64,000 bases of DNA from Asterochloris sp. CNOR1 (GCA_963969365.1 OZ017749.1:992001-1056000), one strand, 5' to 3'; shown: positions 1 through 12,480, counted from the first letter of the stretch. Notes: generated by a model not told the origin, from the sequence alone. Program-made: numbers and translations.

Positions 1-1083
1 AGCCTGGCATTACAATCACGGCCTGGCTGTTCAGGCCGTGCAGAGGAGGCCAGGTGTATGCAGTGCCTGAGTCCATGATATCTCAAGCTGGCAACTCAAC
101 GACAGCAGATCAACTGATCTGGGATGTGGCTGCAGCTAAGGTGCAACCACAAGGTATAAATGCCTGTGTTGACACATTTGCTTGATAGTGAAATTTCAGC
201 ACCTGGCCACAATTTGATCACAAAGGCAGATTTCATCAGCATCTCCTGATGACAGGTTCAGAAGTATCCTTGACCCCAAGATTGTAGATTTGCTTTGATG
301 CCCAGCTAGTGAGCATCCAAGTCACAGCCTGCCGCATCTAGGTACATGGTGCCTACACAGCCCTGAATCTGGCAGCATGTGACCAGGCCTCAAAGCAGTT
401 GATGCATGACCTCATCTGATAGTGAGCTCGACATGAAATTGGGGACAAGACGCATAAGGCATACAAACCGCGTGAGGTCGTCAAAATAAGATATGTGCTA
501 GATTGTTTGCCAGCCATTGCGGGGCTTCCTGAGCATCAGTGTCCCGCTAGCCTAGAGCCCGGGCGTCCGTGGGCTCGTGGGCCGCCCCGTCGAATTTTCC
601 TGGCCCCAGGAGCGAAGTCCTCAACCCACATGCAGGTCTGGCCTGTCTGCCATGCCTTCTTTAATAGGGATTGGAACAGGTTGCAGGCCTGAGAATCTTC
701 TGCAGAAGCTGCTTTTGCCATTTGTCCCAGGCCTTGACGCTCCCGGCGGTGCTGGCCTTGGCTTCATCTGCTCTTTCAGCTTAAGCTCTTCATCATGTGC
801 TGTGTCTCATGGCATGCTGGCCCAGTCTGCATGACCCCAGCTGTGCCCTGCACATTCCAGCCTCCTGGCAGAAGCCAGCCTGGTGATTGGTTCACATATC
901 TTGCAAACAAGCTTTGGGCGCAGTCAGGCCTGCTGCACTGCCAACCAGTGGCAGGGGACCCCAAGTTCTGATCAGATTGCGCCTTTTCCAGTCACGTGCA
1001 GCATCCTGTCGCCATTTGGGGAAGCGTGCTGCAGCTGCTTCAGGAGCACCACCTCGTCAATCAAGGCATCCCAGACCAGAAAC
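1..1083. other. Stretch without a supported gene
   Basis: I see no exon chain that can be joined in frame and no recognisable protein similarity here. The open frames present are short, occur on both strands and lack splice-site support. The right part presumably holds the promoter and 5' leader of the KH-domain gene that follows. The left part could be the 3' end of a gene outside the window. Confidence 0.4.
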
Positions 1084-3144
1084 ATGTCCTGTGCCCTGCA
1101 GCCGGATGAGCAGACCAGGGTTTCAATAAGACTTTTAATTTCCAACGTCGGGTCTGGTACCATCATAGGCAGGCAAGCCAGCTTTGAGCGGCCTTGTTAT
1201 GACACCAGACACCCTTGGATTGAAGTTTGGCAGAGGGTCTCACCTTTGCAGGTCTGGTGTTCACATCAGCGCTCTGCAACAGCAATCGGGAGCGCGGCTT
1301 CAACTCAGTCGCGGCAATGAGATATTTCCAGGTCAGTCCCTCTGGCGCAGCTGCCCAGCTGGCACCAAGGAATCCCCCTGACCCACCTCTGCCACTGCAG
1401 GCACGCAGGAGAGGGTACTCATGGTCACGGGCAAGCTGCCAGACGCAATTGAGGCCCTGCGCCTGATCTACACGGACCTGATCAAGGAACACTGTGCACC
1501 CCTGGCCCCCACTGGGACAGTGCCGGCCTCCAGGGAGCCTGTCAGCGAGGAGAACCCCTGCCTACAGGTCAGCTATGCTGGTGCCCAATGCGGAGGGGTT
1601 GTGTCAGGCTGGCCCCGATATCTTCGTATGACACAGCATCCACACATGCCTAAACATGTGATTCATGCCTTGTCATGACCCAGCCAGGACAACACAGCGT
1701 CCTGAAGCGGCACACCCTGTGCGCAACTCCCCTGCAGGTGAATCTCATCATGCCCAGCATGGTCTGCGGGCTCATCATCGGCAAGCAGGGGCAGACAATA
1801 AAGACATTACAGGACCTCTCAGCAGCTGACATCAAGTGAGCAAAGCTGGTCCTAGTCAGTACACAGTGTACTGGTATCATTCCCCTGTTCCTGGAAGATG
1901 CTGATCTCTGCTTTCACGCCCCTGTGCGGCGTTTGATGTTGTGGTGTCAGATACTGTGCAGGCCTGCCAAGCTGGCCAAGCATCCTGTGACGTGCTGCAG
2001 GGTGGACAATCATGGGTCGCAGCAACATGACAGGCAGGTCCGTCTGCTGACCATCACGGGGCAGCTGCGGAGCGTGCTGCAGGCCATCAATTTGGTGGTG
2101 TCCAGCACTGCAAATGACCCCTCAGCTAGGCAGGCAGCACCCGCGCCAGTAAATCCCATGACTGGCCTCCTGCCAGCTGCCACCATGCCCACCGGCTTTG
2201 CCACCCACGGAGTGTCAGCCACGCCCCCCTTCATGGCATACCCTAATGTGAGCTGCAAAGCCTAGGCAGGCACATGAACACCTGCTCGTGAATGGGTGGA
2301 CAGGCTGCCAGTAAGGCCTTGGTCCACTTGCCCCATCTGGACAAAAGTGTGTGTCACACTGCCAGGCTGGGCCAGGTGTCCCAGCCGCCTGTGCAGCTGC
2401 TGCATTGACACAGGCCTGCCTGCAGACACTGAGCAGGACTGACAATCCCCTCTGTGGCTGCTCTGCAGACAGCACAGCTCGCTATGTCCGGGTTCTATCC
2501 AAGCAGTCCCTTGCCAATGGGACCGTCACCCCTGATGATGTCTGGAGCCTTCCCGATGCAACTCATGATGGGCGCAGCCCAGATGCGGGCAGCTCAGATG
2601 CCACAACCTGTGACCGCCATGTTTGTTCCAGAGGAACACACAGACGCAGTCAGCATCCAGATTGTAGAGTGCAATGCAGTGAGCGGCTTCAGCTGCCTTG
2701 CGTCCCGCCCCCCGCTTTGCTTGCCACATGCGTCATCAGCATTGCTGAGTTGCGTCGCCTTCCCAACAGGCTGTCAAGACACGCAGATTCATGCTGCAGG
2801 CATTCCCAGGCGTTCAGCTGGCACTGGCAGCGAAGGGCCAGGAGTCCTGGCCGCGGCAGGTACTGATGTGGGGGGCGCCTCTTCTGCTCCAGCAGGCGCA
2901 ACACCACCTGCTCCAACGGCTGTCCATGCTGGGCATCCCTTGGCAGCTGCCAGCCCCATTTGGGGGAGCCCTGGCGCCGCAGCAGATGGTGTGGGGCCTG
3001 CCCTCCCAGCAGCCGGGGTCGCCAGTGGACGGCATGCAGGCGGTGCCCTCCTGGCCCAGCATGCCCATGCTCATGCCGCACAGCATGACGCCAGCACAGC
3101 CAGCACATACAGGGCATCAGGGCCCGTCTCAGCATGAGGACTGA
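1084..3144 (+). CDS. KH-domain RNA-binding protein (PCBP/NOVA/PEPPER-like)
   Basis: This is probably a sequence-specific single-stranded RNA-binding protein acting in mRNA processing or stability. Exons are 1084-1172, 1252-1331, 1401-1567, 1738-1835, 2001-2247, 2469-2678 and 2770-3144; all phases fit and give 421 residues. The first KH domain reads LLISNVGSGTIIGRSG followed by SGARLQLSRGNEIFPG, and includes the GRSG loop that contacts RNA. The second starts VNLIMPSMVCGLIIGKQGQT with the GKQG loop and ends near VRLLTITG. The rest is rich in Pro, Met, Gln and Ala and looks disordered. A third KH domain, common in this family, is not convincing. The GxxG loop of domain 1 is split by an intron with a GC donor (1173-1251). 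The ATG at 1084 is the nearest one to the first KH domain; an in-frame upstream start is possible. The next gene is convergent. Confidence 0.82.
1173..1251 (+). other. GC-AG intron inside the first KH domain
   Basis: The donor is AG|GCAAGC and the acceptor TTTGCAG. Joining them restores the IIGRSG loop expected in a KH domain, which no GT donor nearby does. Confidence 0.75.
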
Positions 3145-3673
3145 CAGTCTGTGGCGAGGCGTGTGACCCCATAACTGTGTCAGTGTACGAGTCAGCTGCG
3201 TCTCTCAGTCCCCTTCTGTGATGCGTCAAATGCCTTTGGCGCCCTGGCCTGGCTGTTGCGGCAGCCAGCATGTTGCAGTGCCTCGCTGAATGTATGTGCG
3301 AAAACACACAGTCCAAACTGCCCTGCCCATTTTTGCCACATCTCTGCTCCCCTTTCCGCTTTGCTGCTGCAGCCTGCGCACAAGCACTGCAATCGTCTTG
3401 GTGCTCTTTAGCTAGCATGGCATTCCACACAGTAGTCCGGCAGACGCAGAGGACACCACTCCCCTGCTTGTCACACAATGACAACTTTAGACAGAAGCCA
3501 CCTGCTGAATGATTTGGCCATCGAACATGCCGTTCCAGGCCCCCAAGTGTAAGTCAATGAAGAGCAGCCGACGGGCGATGGGCCGCATGGCCACCCCCTA
3601 AGCCCCCTTTCAGGCACAGGGCTAGGCAGGTCTGGCTACCATGCTTCAAGCTGTGGCACACACCTTGACATTA
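3145..3673. other. Convergent intergenic spacer
   Basis: This lies between the stop of the KH gene (+) and the stop of the FKBP gene (-), so it should hold both 3' untranslated regions. I see no coding exon and no clear repeat. Confidence 0.5.
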
Positions 3674-5575
3674 TCAGGCTGAGGCAACCACTGGCTCCTC
3701 GATCTTGACCAGCTCCAGCTCAAAGATCAGGAGCTTGCCAGCAAAGGGGCTGTTGGCGTCCAGCTGAACCTCTGTTTCTGCACCGAGCATTGTGAACGGG
3801 CTGAGGAGCTGTCAAGCCTCTGAAAAGGCAGCAGCTTGCCTTGAGAAACCTATGTGGCCCAAACATCTCTCAGGCATGGCAGCTGCAGCCCACAGCGCAT
3901 GGCCCTGAGCAGCGCCATTTCATGGTCGGAGATGCAGATCACACAGCAGCATGTGTCTACCCGGCTGCTCCCCTGGCCCCGAGTGGCAGCAGGCTCAGAA
4001 GGCGCCACCTTGCACTTCGAAAATGCCTGTAACAAGCATGTGCATGGCAGACCAAGTCCACACTGTGCAGCGGCCCCCATGGCCCTCAGCTGCAGCACCG
4101 ACCTGTGATCTCCACCACCATTGCCACAGACTGGTTGGCCAATTCTACTAGCATGTCCTTTTTGAGGCCTCCTTGACTGCAGGCAGGCCAGTACACTGTA
4201 AAGGGCAGATACTGCTGGCATGGGACATAGCCAAATGCACTACACTCAGCCTGGCAGAGAGGCAGGCCACGAGCTGTAGCCCTGCTGGGTGCACAGCCAC
4301 CAGGCGGGCTGGCCATCCCTGCCCTACTGCAAGGCCAGCAAACAGGCAGCCTGCAGATGGGCTGCGGCAGAGCAAGTGCAGCAGACCTCTTATAGCGCCC
4401 CTCCAAGCGCTGCACCTCTGGGTGATCAGTGGGAACACTGAACAGCAGCTTGTGGTCCCATTCCCCGCCATTCACCTGCACACAGGACCTGCCACTCTCA
4501 GCAGATGTGAGCGCCTCGACGCCCAGGCGTCTGGCACTTGACGGGCCAGCAAAACAGTGCGTTGTCTCACAAGCCCACACGCAGGGTGCCTCAAGCCTCA
4601 CAGAGTGATTTCTGAAGGCGCTGGGACCTCACCTGCAGATACTCCTTTGCCCCCACTGTGAGCCCGCGGACAGCAGAGTCAAAAGCCTGCAGAAGACAGG
4701 GCCCACATCAGCTCTGCTTGCCATGCTGCATGCTGTCTTGGCTGCCCTGTCTGGTGCACAACCTGAAGGGTCTGGTGCAGCATTACAGGTGTCCACTTAG
4801 GGCAGCATTGTGGGTCGATTGCCACACATTACAATTCACTGGTGGACAACATTGAAGCATGTGAGGCAGTTGGAGCTGCTTCCATCCCCTTGTCTGCCTC
4901 TTTGCAAGCACACATGCGCTAGCTAAGCACTGCCACCTGAAACATCTCGTTGCCCACGACGTCACCGGCGCCAACCTCAAACACCATGGGGTCCTTCTCA
5001 CGGGAGGTCTCGATGATCTGCATGAGCAGAGCGGCAGTCCGGCACACACACAGTCCACCCCTGTAGTTGCTTCCTGCAGCCGTCACGCATCAGACCTGGT
5101 TGCCATCGAGAACGCTGTAGTGCACACTGACAACATCGCCCTCCTTAGCCACCCTGTCTGCGTCTGCTGCAGCAGGGATCCCAGCCGTCTGTGCAGCAGA
5201 CCATTGCATGGGGGCACATGCATGCAGGGACAAGTAGAACGCGGCACATGCCTGCCAGTGAGGCTGCCTCCTCACTACTGAAGGAACCACAGGCCACAGA
5301 AAGAGCTGCTTGGGATCGCCGCGCAGTCCATGCGTGCCGGGCAGGCTTGTGATAGGTTGCTGCTCTGCGAGGGGGAATGGCCATGGCTGCGCTGCATGCT
5401 TGCACCAGGAAAGCGTTCCCAGGCAGAGTGACAGCTGCCATTGCCGCAACGTGACCTTGACTGCCAGCAGGTAAACTTTCGAGTACCTAACATTTAATGC
5501 AGACACTGTCTGTCCTCTCCGCACAACTATGGAAGGTGAGGACGCCGTTGTGAATCCGGCCTGTTGCTGTCGCAT
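3674..5575 (-). CDS. SlyD-like FKBP-type peptidyl-prolyl isomerase, probably organellar
   Basis: This enzyme class catalyses cis-trans isomerisation of prolyl bonds and can act as a chaperone. Exons, read on the minus strand, are 5575-5492, 5188-5096, 5017-4937, 4686-4633, 4475-4387, 4176-4103 and 3777-3674. All phases fit and give 192 residues. The core starts EGDVVSVHYSVLDGNQ, continues MVFEVGAGDVVGNEMFQ (the FKBP pocket region) and ends LDANSPFAGKLLIFELELVK, the LDxNxxxAGxxLxF signature of SlyD-type FKBPs. The insert between these parts resembles the SlyD insert-in-flap domain. The first 28 residues (MRQQQAGFTTASSPS and a VVRRG stretch) are rich in Ser, Thr and Arg with few acidic residues, as in plastid or mitochondrial leaders. 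The location is inference. The gene is head to head with PAT1 and tail to tail with the KH gene. Confidence 0.85.
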
Positions 5576-5736
5576 GTCACCAGCTCCTGCGATTCTCACC
5601 TGACTGCAGGAGAGAGTGCAGGGTTCTTCGGGGCGCAGATCAGTGGCAAGCTTGTGAGCCTGCAGAGATAGCTTGCTGATGATGTACCATTCTTGGCATA
5701 CAGTGGGTGTTGGGCTCATTCATAGTTGCCCTGCAG
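5576..5736. promoter_or_regulatory. Short divergent promoter region, FKBP / PAT1
   Basis: At most about 160 bp separate the FKBP start codon from the first recognised PAT1 exon, so the two genes must share control sequences here. No TATA box is evident. An ATG for PAT1 must lie in or just left of this stretch, because the recognised exon at 5737 begins inside the protein. Confidence 0.45.
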
Positions 5737-8700
5737 GAAATCGGCGCTGATAAGTATGCATTCTTTGGGGATGGCGGCCTGGATGGAGGCTTGGAAGATG
5801 CGCTAGACGGAGCCTTAGAGGTGGGCGTGTGTCTGCTCGGCGCAGAGTCTCAACTCTCTCAAGGCTTCTGCCTGTTGCTAAGCTGCCTGGGCTTCCAATA
5901 TGAGGCAGGGGCTTCACTTTTGGGCCAGCGCCTGGTAAAGACGGTGCACAGTCTGCAATATGCACCACTGGCAGGCACCGACGCCAAAGGCGATGCACAT
6001 TCTGCAACATGCACCAACTGGCAGGCATCGATGCTGCCAGTGGTGTGGTCCCACTTGTTGTGCGGTACACGGTTCTGCAGGACTCAGACCAGGCATTGAC
6101 GCTTGCTGAGGCTTTCTTGACACTTCTTGATCTTTCCCTGTGCAGGTCAGGCTGCCCAAGGGCCAGCGGCTTGCTGTTTCTTATAGAAGCATTGCCTTCA
6201 CACATAGCGATGTACTAGGGTGCATCATGCATCTGAGGCTGCTCAGGTAGGATGGGGCTGGTGACCCCACTCCAAATGTGGGTCCTGAGCTGGGGAGGCC
6301 ATTGTCACCACCAATGGCTCCTCCATGTTCAGGAGGGACTAGGTGTGCTGCTGAAGTGAAGTCTGCAGCATGCTGATGTCACTGCTGCTCCGCATTGCAG
6401 GATGGACTGGCAGCCCCCCCGGAGGAGGAGCTTTTGGAGGACCCCGATGTGCAGAATGATCTCTCCTTCTCTGCCATGTTTGACTCCATGCACCTGGAGG
6501 AGGACGGATCTCTGGCGCCTACCAGCCGACCGCGGAGCAGGGACCCAGCGTCGTGGCAGGTGTGCAGGTGGCTGCTCGCTGTGGGATGCAGAGCAAGTGC
6601 CTGTGCAGCTAGGGGATGGCTACCCGGTCTGACAGAAGCAGGCCTCAAACCAAGGAGGTCCAGTGACCATGCAGCTGCATGTAGAGCAAGCAGAGAGGGC
6701 ACGCCATGCATTCTGGCTTCTTAAGAAGTCGCCCAGATCACTGTGCTGGGTTTGTACGGGAGGGTTGCCCCTGGTCACGTGCCCATCTCGACGGAACCTG
6801 GTGGTGCATGCTGCAGGGGCAGCGGCATTTGGTGCCAGGCGCAAGCTCTCCAGGGGGGCTGCAGAGCCTGTCTGACCGGCTGCTGTCGCCGGACACCCTG
6901 CGCCAGCATGCAGCTGCCAGCCTGTCCATGTCACAGCAGCAGCTGAGCCCCCAGCAGGGGGCAGGTTCCATGCTCCATGCCGGGAACCTGCAGGGGCTGC
7001 CTGCGACCTTGCAGATGCCCCAGCAGTCGCAGGGCCATCAACGGGGGGTCCCTGATCGGCTCTTGCCGCATCCTCAGCCGCCCGAGCGCCAGCCAGGAGA
7101 TGCTGGAGGCTTCCAGCAGGCACCCCCCGAGAGGGAGCTGGCCTTGGGCGGTGCTCGGCAGGGAGAGCTGCTCGCCTTCTTCCAGGACCCAGCTCAGCCG
7201 CAGGCGCAGAGGCAGCTGCCCGTCTTTTTCCAGGAGCAGCCGCGGCGGCCTGCCGGCCAGCCGCCGCCGCAGCAGCTGCCGGAGTTCTTTCGCACTGGCC
7301 CGCGGCCACAGCAGGGGGTTGCTGGGCCTCAGCCGGGCCGCCCTGCCCCTCCAGGCTTCCAGCAGCCGCTGCAGTTCCAGCAGCCACTGCCCCCGCCACC
7401 CAGCCAGCAAGCTGCTGGTGTGCAGGCACAGCCTTCCCTGTTGAAACAGGTCAGCTAGCTGGTTGTGTCACATCAATGCACCAGGCGTGGCGCACAATGA
7501 CAGCAAACTCTGTCACTGGTTCTTTGCTGTCTGCAGATGGGCAGGATAATTGTATTAATCTGTCTGGCCTTGTCTGGCACAGACATGGTTGCTGCATTTT
7601 GCAAGATGTCTCACTTGCTAGCAGATCTGCACAAATGGATTTCGATGATGCATGGTGCAGCATGCTGCCAGTGGCAGCTCTGAGGCGCAGGCAATGCAGT
7701 CTAGCCATGTCTGACTTGGGGGCTGAGCACTGCCTCCCTGCAGGGCCCGCTGTCGGTTGCAGATCTGGAGGCGCAGATGATGCAGCAGGCTGCGCAGGCC
7801 GCCCAGCAGCTGCAGGGCAGCTTCCAGCAGCCCAGTGGGGGCCTGTTCCAGCAGCAACAGGGAGCTGGTGCTGGCCTCGACAAAGTCCAGTCCCGCACCG
7901 ATGGGCAGGGAGGCAGTGGCTTCCTCCATCACCAGGCAGTCCAGCACCAACCGCCACCCTTTGCAGGTGAGACTACTGCAGGTCACTTGCAGCCTTTGCA
8001 CTCTCAGCCTTGTTCATCGTGGTGCGTGTCACAAGTGAGCTTGCTTGCTTGCTTCATCCAGGGTGCCTGCCTTGCGGCAAGGTGTGAAAGCTGGCCACGC
8101 CCAACCCCGCCTCGTGAAGCGGTGCTTGTGCCTCCTTGCAGGACTACCAGGGCAGCAGGGACTTCATCAGAAATCTGTGGCTGCTGCATTCATGCAAAGC
8201 CAACAGGGCGGGATGGTGCAGCAGCCCCTGCAGCAACGAAGCGGGCGCCCCCAGGGCACGCAGCTGCCACACCCGCGGGTGCCTGGCATGGGAGGGGTGC
8301 CAGGTGGGCAGCTTGCTGCCAGCATCAATGGCATGCACTATTGTGTGCTCCTGAGGGTCCCTATCTACCTTGTCTGCCAGGCAGGCAGCTTGTATTGCAA
8401 CGTAACCACAGCCTACAAGCCCAGCAGACCCAGAAAGTGTCTTGTGTGTGCATACCAGAGAGCTGCAGAGATGCCTCGCTCAGATCGCCTTCCGTGGGTT
8501 CTGCAGGACTGGATGGCACCATGAGCCCCGCCATGCAGCTGCTCCAGCATCATCAGGCACTGGGCAACCTACGGCCGCCCCTGCCAGGCCAACACATGCC
8601 CAGGCCTCAACACCCCCACCGGCCGCCACCGCCGGGGCATCCTGGGCACATCCAGCCGCCTCACTTTGGGCCAGGCCCCATGCAACGACCTAGCGGGATG

Positions 8701-11700
8701 CCGCAGCCACCCTGGGGCCCTCCCATGCGGCCCCCCATGCATGGTGAGCAGCTCTACATCTGCAGAGTGCTGCAATCAAGCCATGCCGTGCACTGAGGCT
8801 GCTGTGGAACTACCGACTCCACCTACTACCTGCCCAGCTTCCTCTACGCCAAGGCCTGTGAGCTGCATAATACACAGCACAGCTAGACAGGAGTGAACTG
8901 GCGGCACTGCGTGTTGCTTGTGCAATGTGCATGCTGTGAGCCTGAGTGTCCAAAATGTGCTATGCTGCTCCCCCTGAGCTGTAGCAGCCAGGGTGTGCAC
9001 ATGCTGTAGGTCCACGGGGAGCCCTTCATTGCTCCGCCTAGGCAGCCGCCAGTACCAGCTGACAGCAGACCATGTGGTGCTGCACCTCCAGCAGGACTAG
9101 CCCCCAATCCCACGCTGCAGCCTCGCCTGCTCTGGCAAGTGTGAGTGAGCCTTGCTACAGGTCCACGAGGGCCCTTCATGCCGCCCATGCAGAGCCAGCA
9201 ACTGCTCCTGCCCCACCTGCGCATGCATGGGTCGCAGTGGATGGACCCAGACGAGATCGAGTCTATCCTGCGCATCCAGTGGCGCTCGGTGCATATCGGG
9301 CAGCCCTACCTGGAGGACTACTACTGGCTGGTGAGAGTCAAGGGGCAATGACATGGGGTTGTGGGTGTCCTGAGGGTTGGGCACAAGACTGCACCCCAGG
9401 CAGTGCTGTAAGCAGCCATGGGGCTTTCTTCTCAGGGCACCTCTGCCAAGCGCCCTGTGCAAGCCGCCCCACTCAAGGAAAAGGAGGTTGCTCTGGTGCA
9501 AGGGGCCTGCTGCCGGGAGACAATGCATTTGCGCCTCCAGAGAGATGCAAAATGTGCAAGTGAGGCTGCAAGCTGCCAAATAGACGATGCTCTGCTTTTA
9601 TGTATATGGCAGCGCCTCGGCTGCAGATGAGGTGCACCCACAGGCAGCAGAGGACAGGGGAGCACCAGGAACTCTGCTGCCTGGAGGGGCAGTCGATAGC
9701 TGCGCACTTGTGAGGTGCATTGAGCTGGCAAGGCAAGCATCTCAATTGGTCCTGGTTGCCACAAGAGTCAGGAATGCCCCAGAGCGCAGGAATCCACAGC
9801 CAGCATCCATCAGCATGCCTTGCTTATCCTTGAAGTCCTTTGCAGGCCTTTCTGCATAAGCATGCGCCCCGCAACAGCCGCTACTTCTTTCCAGAGACTC
9901 TGCGTGAGCTGGCGCCCACAGAGAGGCTGGGCGGGGACGCAGTCAGCTACGTCAAGCTGGAGGGGCTGGGCAAGATTGCCTTCAGCAGTATCCGGCGGCC
10001 CAAGCCTCTCATGGAGTTTGGGGCCGCCCCAGAAGGCGAAGCAGGTAACTCCAGTGCTGGGCATCAGCTGCAAATTTGCAGATTGTGCGGTCAGCAGGGT
10101 GGCCAAGACTGCCTGCAGCAGCACTCAGCAGCTAAAGGTGCTCATGGGTTCCCAGGGCGGCCCAGTTGCTCCATGCTGGGCTTAAGCTGCATGCGCTGCT
10201 GTGGTCCGGGCTGGGCAGGGTTGCTTTCAGCAGCATTTGGTGGCCCAGGACGCTCATGCTCCCAAGACGGGCTGTCTCATTGCATGACTGTTTGCAGGAG
10301 CAAGTCATCCTGGCCATTGCCAGCAGCCAAACACTAGCATTGCTGCAATGGCAGCGAATTCATCTGACAGCACAAGCAGGCTTGGTATGTGGTCCCAGTG
10401 GCTGCGGCGGCTCAAGCACTTGATGAAGCACAGGAGCAGTTGCAAGGGCAGGGGTGACTGCTCCTCACTGAAGTACATGATATGGCCTGGTCTCAGGTCA
10501 AACAGGGACAGACGAGGACTGCCGATCCCCACGCCTTTTGGAGATGTACTCTCTGTCCTGCAGTGTCAGCCTGTATCATCCCTGCGCCTCCTGCAGGCAC
10601 AGACATGGCCAGCCAGCTCCTGTGGCCGCTAGAGGTTCCGTTCCCTCTTCTACAGCCCCAACCTGCAGTTTCAGCTTCTGGCAACCCCTTGTCCTCTGCA
10701 GGCACTGATGCAGATGGCCAGTCCCTGCGCCCTCTGGAGAAGGAGCCTCTACTGGCAGCGCGCATCATGATTGAGGATTGCATGTGCCTCCTGCTGGACG
10801 TTGACGATATTGACCGCGTCTTCAGCAGCCCCGCCAGGACCGGGATGGCCCCTGCCAGCTTGAGGGACGACGACCAAAACCTGTGGCACAGACGAACGCT
10901 GCTGATGCAGGGCTTTGCAGCATCCCTGCGGCTGCCTGATGAGCCGGGGCAGGTGTGCTCAATGTGCTGCTACGGTTGAGAGCTGTGGATGCTTGCCAAT
11001 TCCAAGTTGCTGTTGTTGTAGAGGCTCAGGCCTCCTGGCGGCTGCCCAAAATGTTGGGGCAGGTGCGCCAGAGGTGCCGCTGATGAGTTCAACGGGCATG
11101 GTGGTGTTTTCTTGCGGCCGCAGCTCTGCCTTCGGCAGGCCCTCTTTGTGTCAGGCGCCCTACTGCCCAGCAGCATGGCAGCCGTGGCCATCTGCTGCAT
11201 CAGATGTCAAGCTCAGCAGAAAGCCCAAGAGTCCCTCTGCCGCCCCCTGGTGCTGACCCAGCCAGCCCACACCTGCAGGCAGCGCCAGACTCCACCCCTC
11301 AGGAGCACAGCGACGGCGTGTTCCTGCGCCTGATGGCCCTCAGTAAGGGACGTGTGATGCTGTCACGAGCCCTGCGCCTGCTCTTCCCACCCTCAGAGGT
11401 CGAGGGAATGGCGCAACGCGGCGTGCCCATGCAGGCGCCGCCTGTCAAGCTGCTGTGGGTACTGCTGCGGCACCTGCGCCTCCTGTTTCACACAGGGGCT
11501 GGGCTGGGGCCAGGTCCAGCAGGTGAGCTCCGCCAAGCGGCTGTGGCACCAACCACTTCTGTTGTGCAGGGGGTTTGGGGCTGGGGTCAGAATCAGCAGT
11601 TTGAGCCCCATCAGGCACTACGTAGGCCTGGGTGAAGTTGGGAGCCAGTAGGTTACACAGCTCCCAATTGTTGGTGCTGCAGCATGCACAGGAGAGCAGC

Positions 11701-12480
11701 TGCCTCTGGTTCCATCTGCCCTGGTTCTGGCTTGAGAGTGCTGGCAGGGGGCCCTGCAGCGTGCTAATATTACTGCTGCACAGGCCAAACCTCTGCCGCA
11801 AACAGTCAAGAGCAGCAGCCCAGGCTGAAATAGTGACACTTCTTGATGCAGGATCTCGTGACCCGGGCAGTATAGCCCCAGAGGAGAGGCGAGAGTGCGA
11901 GGTCATGACCAGAGTGGCCGCCGCCACAGCTGAGTGCATGCGCTGCCTGCAGTCCACGCAGCAGGTTTCTGACTGCTTGACAGCCATCATGTCTGGCGAC
12001 CTGTGCCCGCCCAGCTCCCTTGAGCCGGAGGACGAAGTGCCAGCTCCTGCCGGTGGGGGGGCCCCAGGGGCTGAGGGCCAGGCTCAGCTGCTGCCCCTGC
12101 AGCATCCGTTCATCCCTCTGAGCACGACAGAGGGGCAGCCCCAGGTAGAGCAAGCCCCCTGGGTGGCTACCCTGCTGACAGCCCTGCTGCACCGCGCCTG
12201 CGACCTGGGGCTGCAGCACCTGGTCAACAGGCTGGCAGGGGATCAGCCAGACTCGCCGGGGACCGTCTGGCGAACGCTGATCTGTGCGTTCTTTGGCATG
12301 TTGGTGGGGCACCTGGGCGCCCTGTTCAGGCTGAGGCAGCAAGCTCTGGATGCGGAGGATGCCCCTGCGGCAGCTTATGCACGCGCCATTGTGCCAGTCG
12401 ACCTCATCCGGGCTGCCCTGCCCCATGCCGACGAGAGCCAGCGCGAGCAGCTACGGGAATTCATTGTGCAGCTCAATTGA
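5737..12480 (+). CDS. PAT1: PAT1 homologue, activator of mRNA decapping (start not resolved)
   Basis: PAT1 bridges deadenylation and decapping in P-bodies by binding the Lsm1-7 ring, Dcp2 and the DDX6 helicase. Exons are 5737-5820, 6401-6559, 6817-7449, 7744-7966, 8142-8303, 8507-8743, 9161-9330, 9846-10044, 10298-10384, 10702-10952, 11124-11183, 11279-11522 and 11852-12480, giving at least 1045 residues in one frame. The N-terminal [10 protein letters not shown] followed by an acidic stretch matches the family's N-terminal motif. A long Gln/Pro-rich middle contains repeated FFQ and FFR units. The conserved part reads [14 protein letters not shown], then [16 protein letters not shown] and [20 protein letters not shown], and then an alpha-helical C-terminus with [18 protein letters not shown]. 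The start codon lies upstream and is unresolved, and the 11183/11279 junction is the weakest. Several introns carry decayed copies of adjacent exons. Confidence 0.88.
5945..6038 (+). repeat. Two-copy tandem repeat of about 48 bp in a PAT1 intron
   Basis: Two imperfect units (about 5945-5990 and 5994-6038) share the order TCTGCAAYATGCACCA, CTGGCAGGCA, then CGATG or CGACG. They lie inside the first recognised PAT1 intron. Confidence 0.65.
9003..9050 (+). repeat. Decayed copy of the acceptor and exon start at 9154-9200 (PAT1)
   Basis: The order GTAGGTCCACGGGGAGCCC, TTCATT, CCGCCTAGGCAG parallels the real junction CAGGTCCACGAGGGCCC, TTCATG, CCGCCCATGCAG about 150 bp downstream. The copy has an in-frame stop and a TAG in place of the CAG acceptor, so it looks unused. 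Confidence 0.6.
10085..10265 (+). repeat. Two decayed copies of the preceding PAT1 exon end
   Basis: About 10206-10265 repeats the exon segment 9961-10020: GGGCTGGGCAGGGTTGC, TTCAGCAGCATTTGG, GGCCCAGGACGCTCATG. A weaker copy at about 10098-10152 follows the same order (AAGACTGCCTGCAGCAG, then GCTCATGGG). Both lie in intron 10045-10297. Confidence 0.7.
10505..10635 (+). repeat. Two decayed copies of a PAT1 acceptor and exon start
   Basis: Segments at about 10505-10550 and 10591-10635 parallel the true junction at 10694-10745: TGCAGGCACTGATG, then GGCCAGTCCCTGCG, then CCTCTGGAG. The second copy keeps a TGCAG acceptor followed by GCACAGACATGGCCAG. Both sit inside intron 10385-10701. Confidence 0.65.

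Noticed and set aside
2600-2860. A third KH domain in the first gene
   Set aside because: The segment SIQIVECNAVKTRRFMLQAF has no GxxG loop, and the expected strand-helix pattern is missing.
6620-7429. A 269-codon minus-strand open frame across the Gln/Pro-rich region
   Set aside because: It is antisense to the long PAT1 exon 6817-7449, whose plus-strand frame continues through proper splice sites into conserved PAT1 exons.
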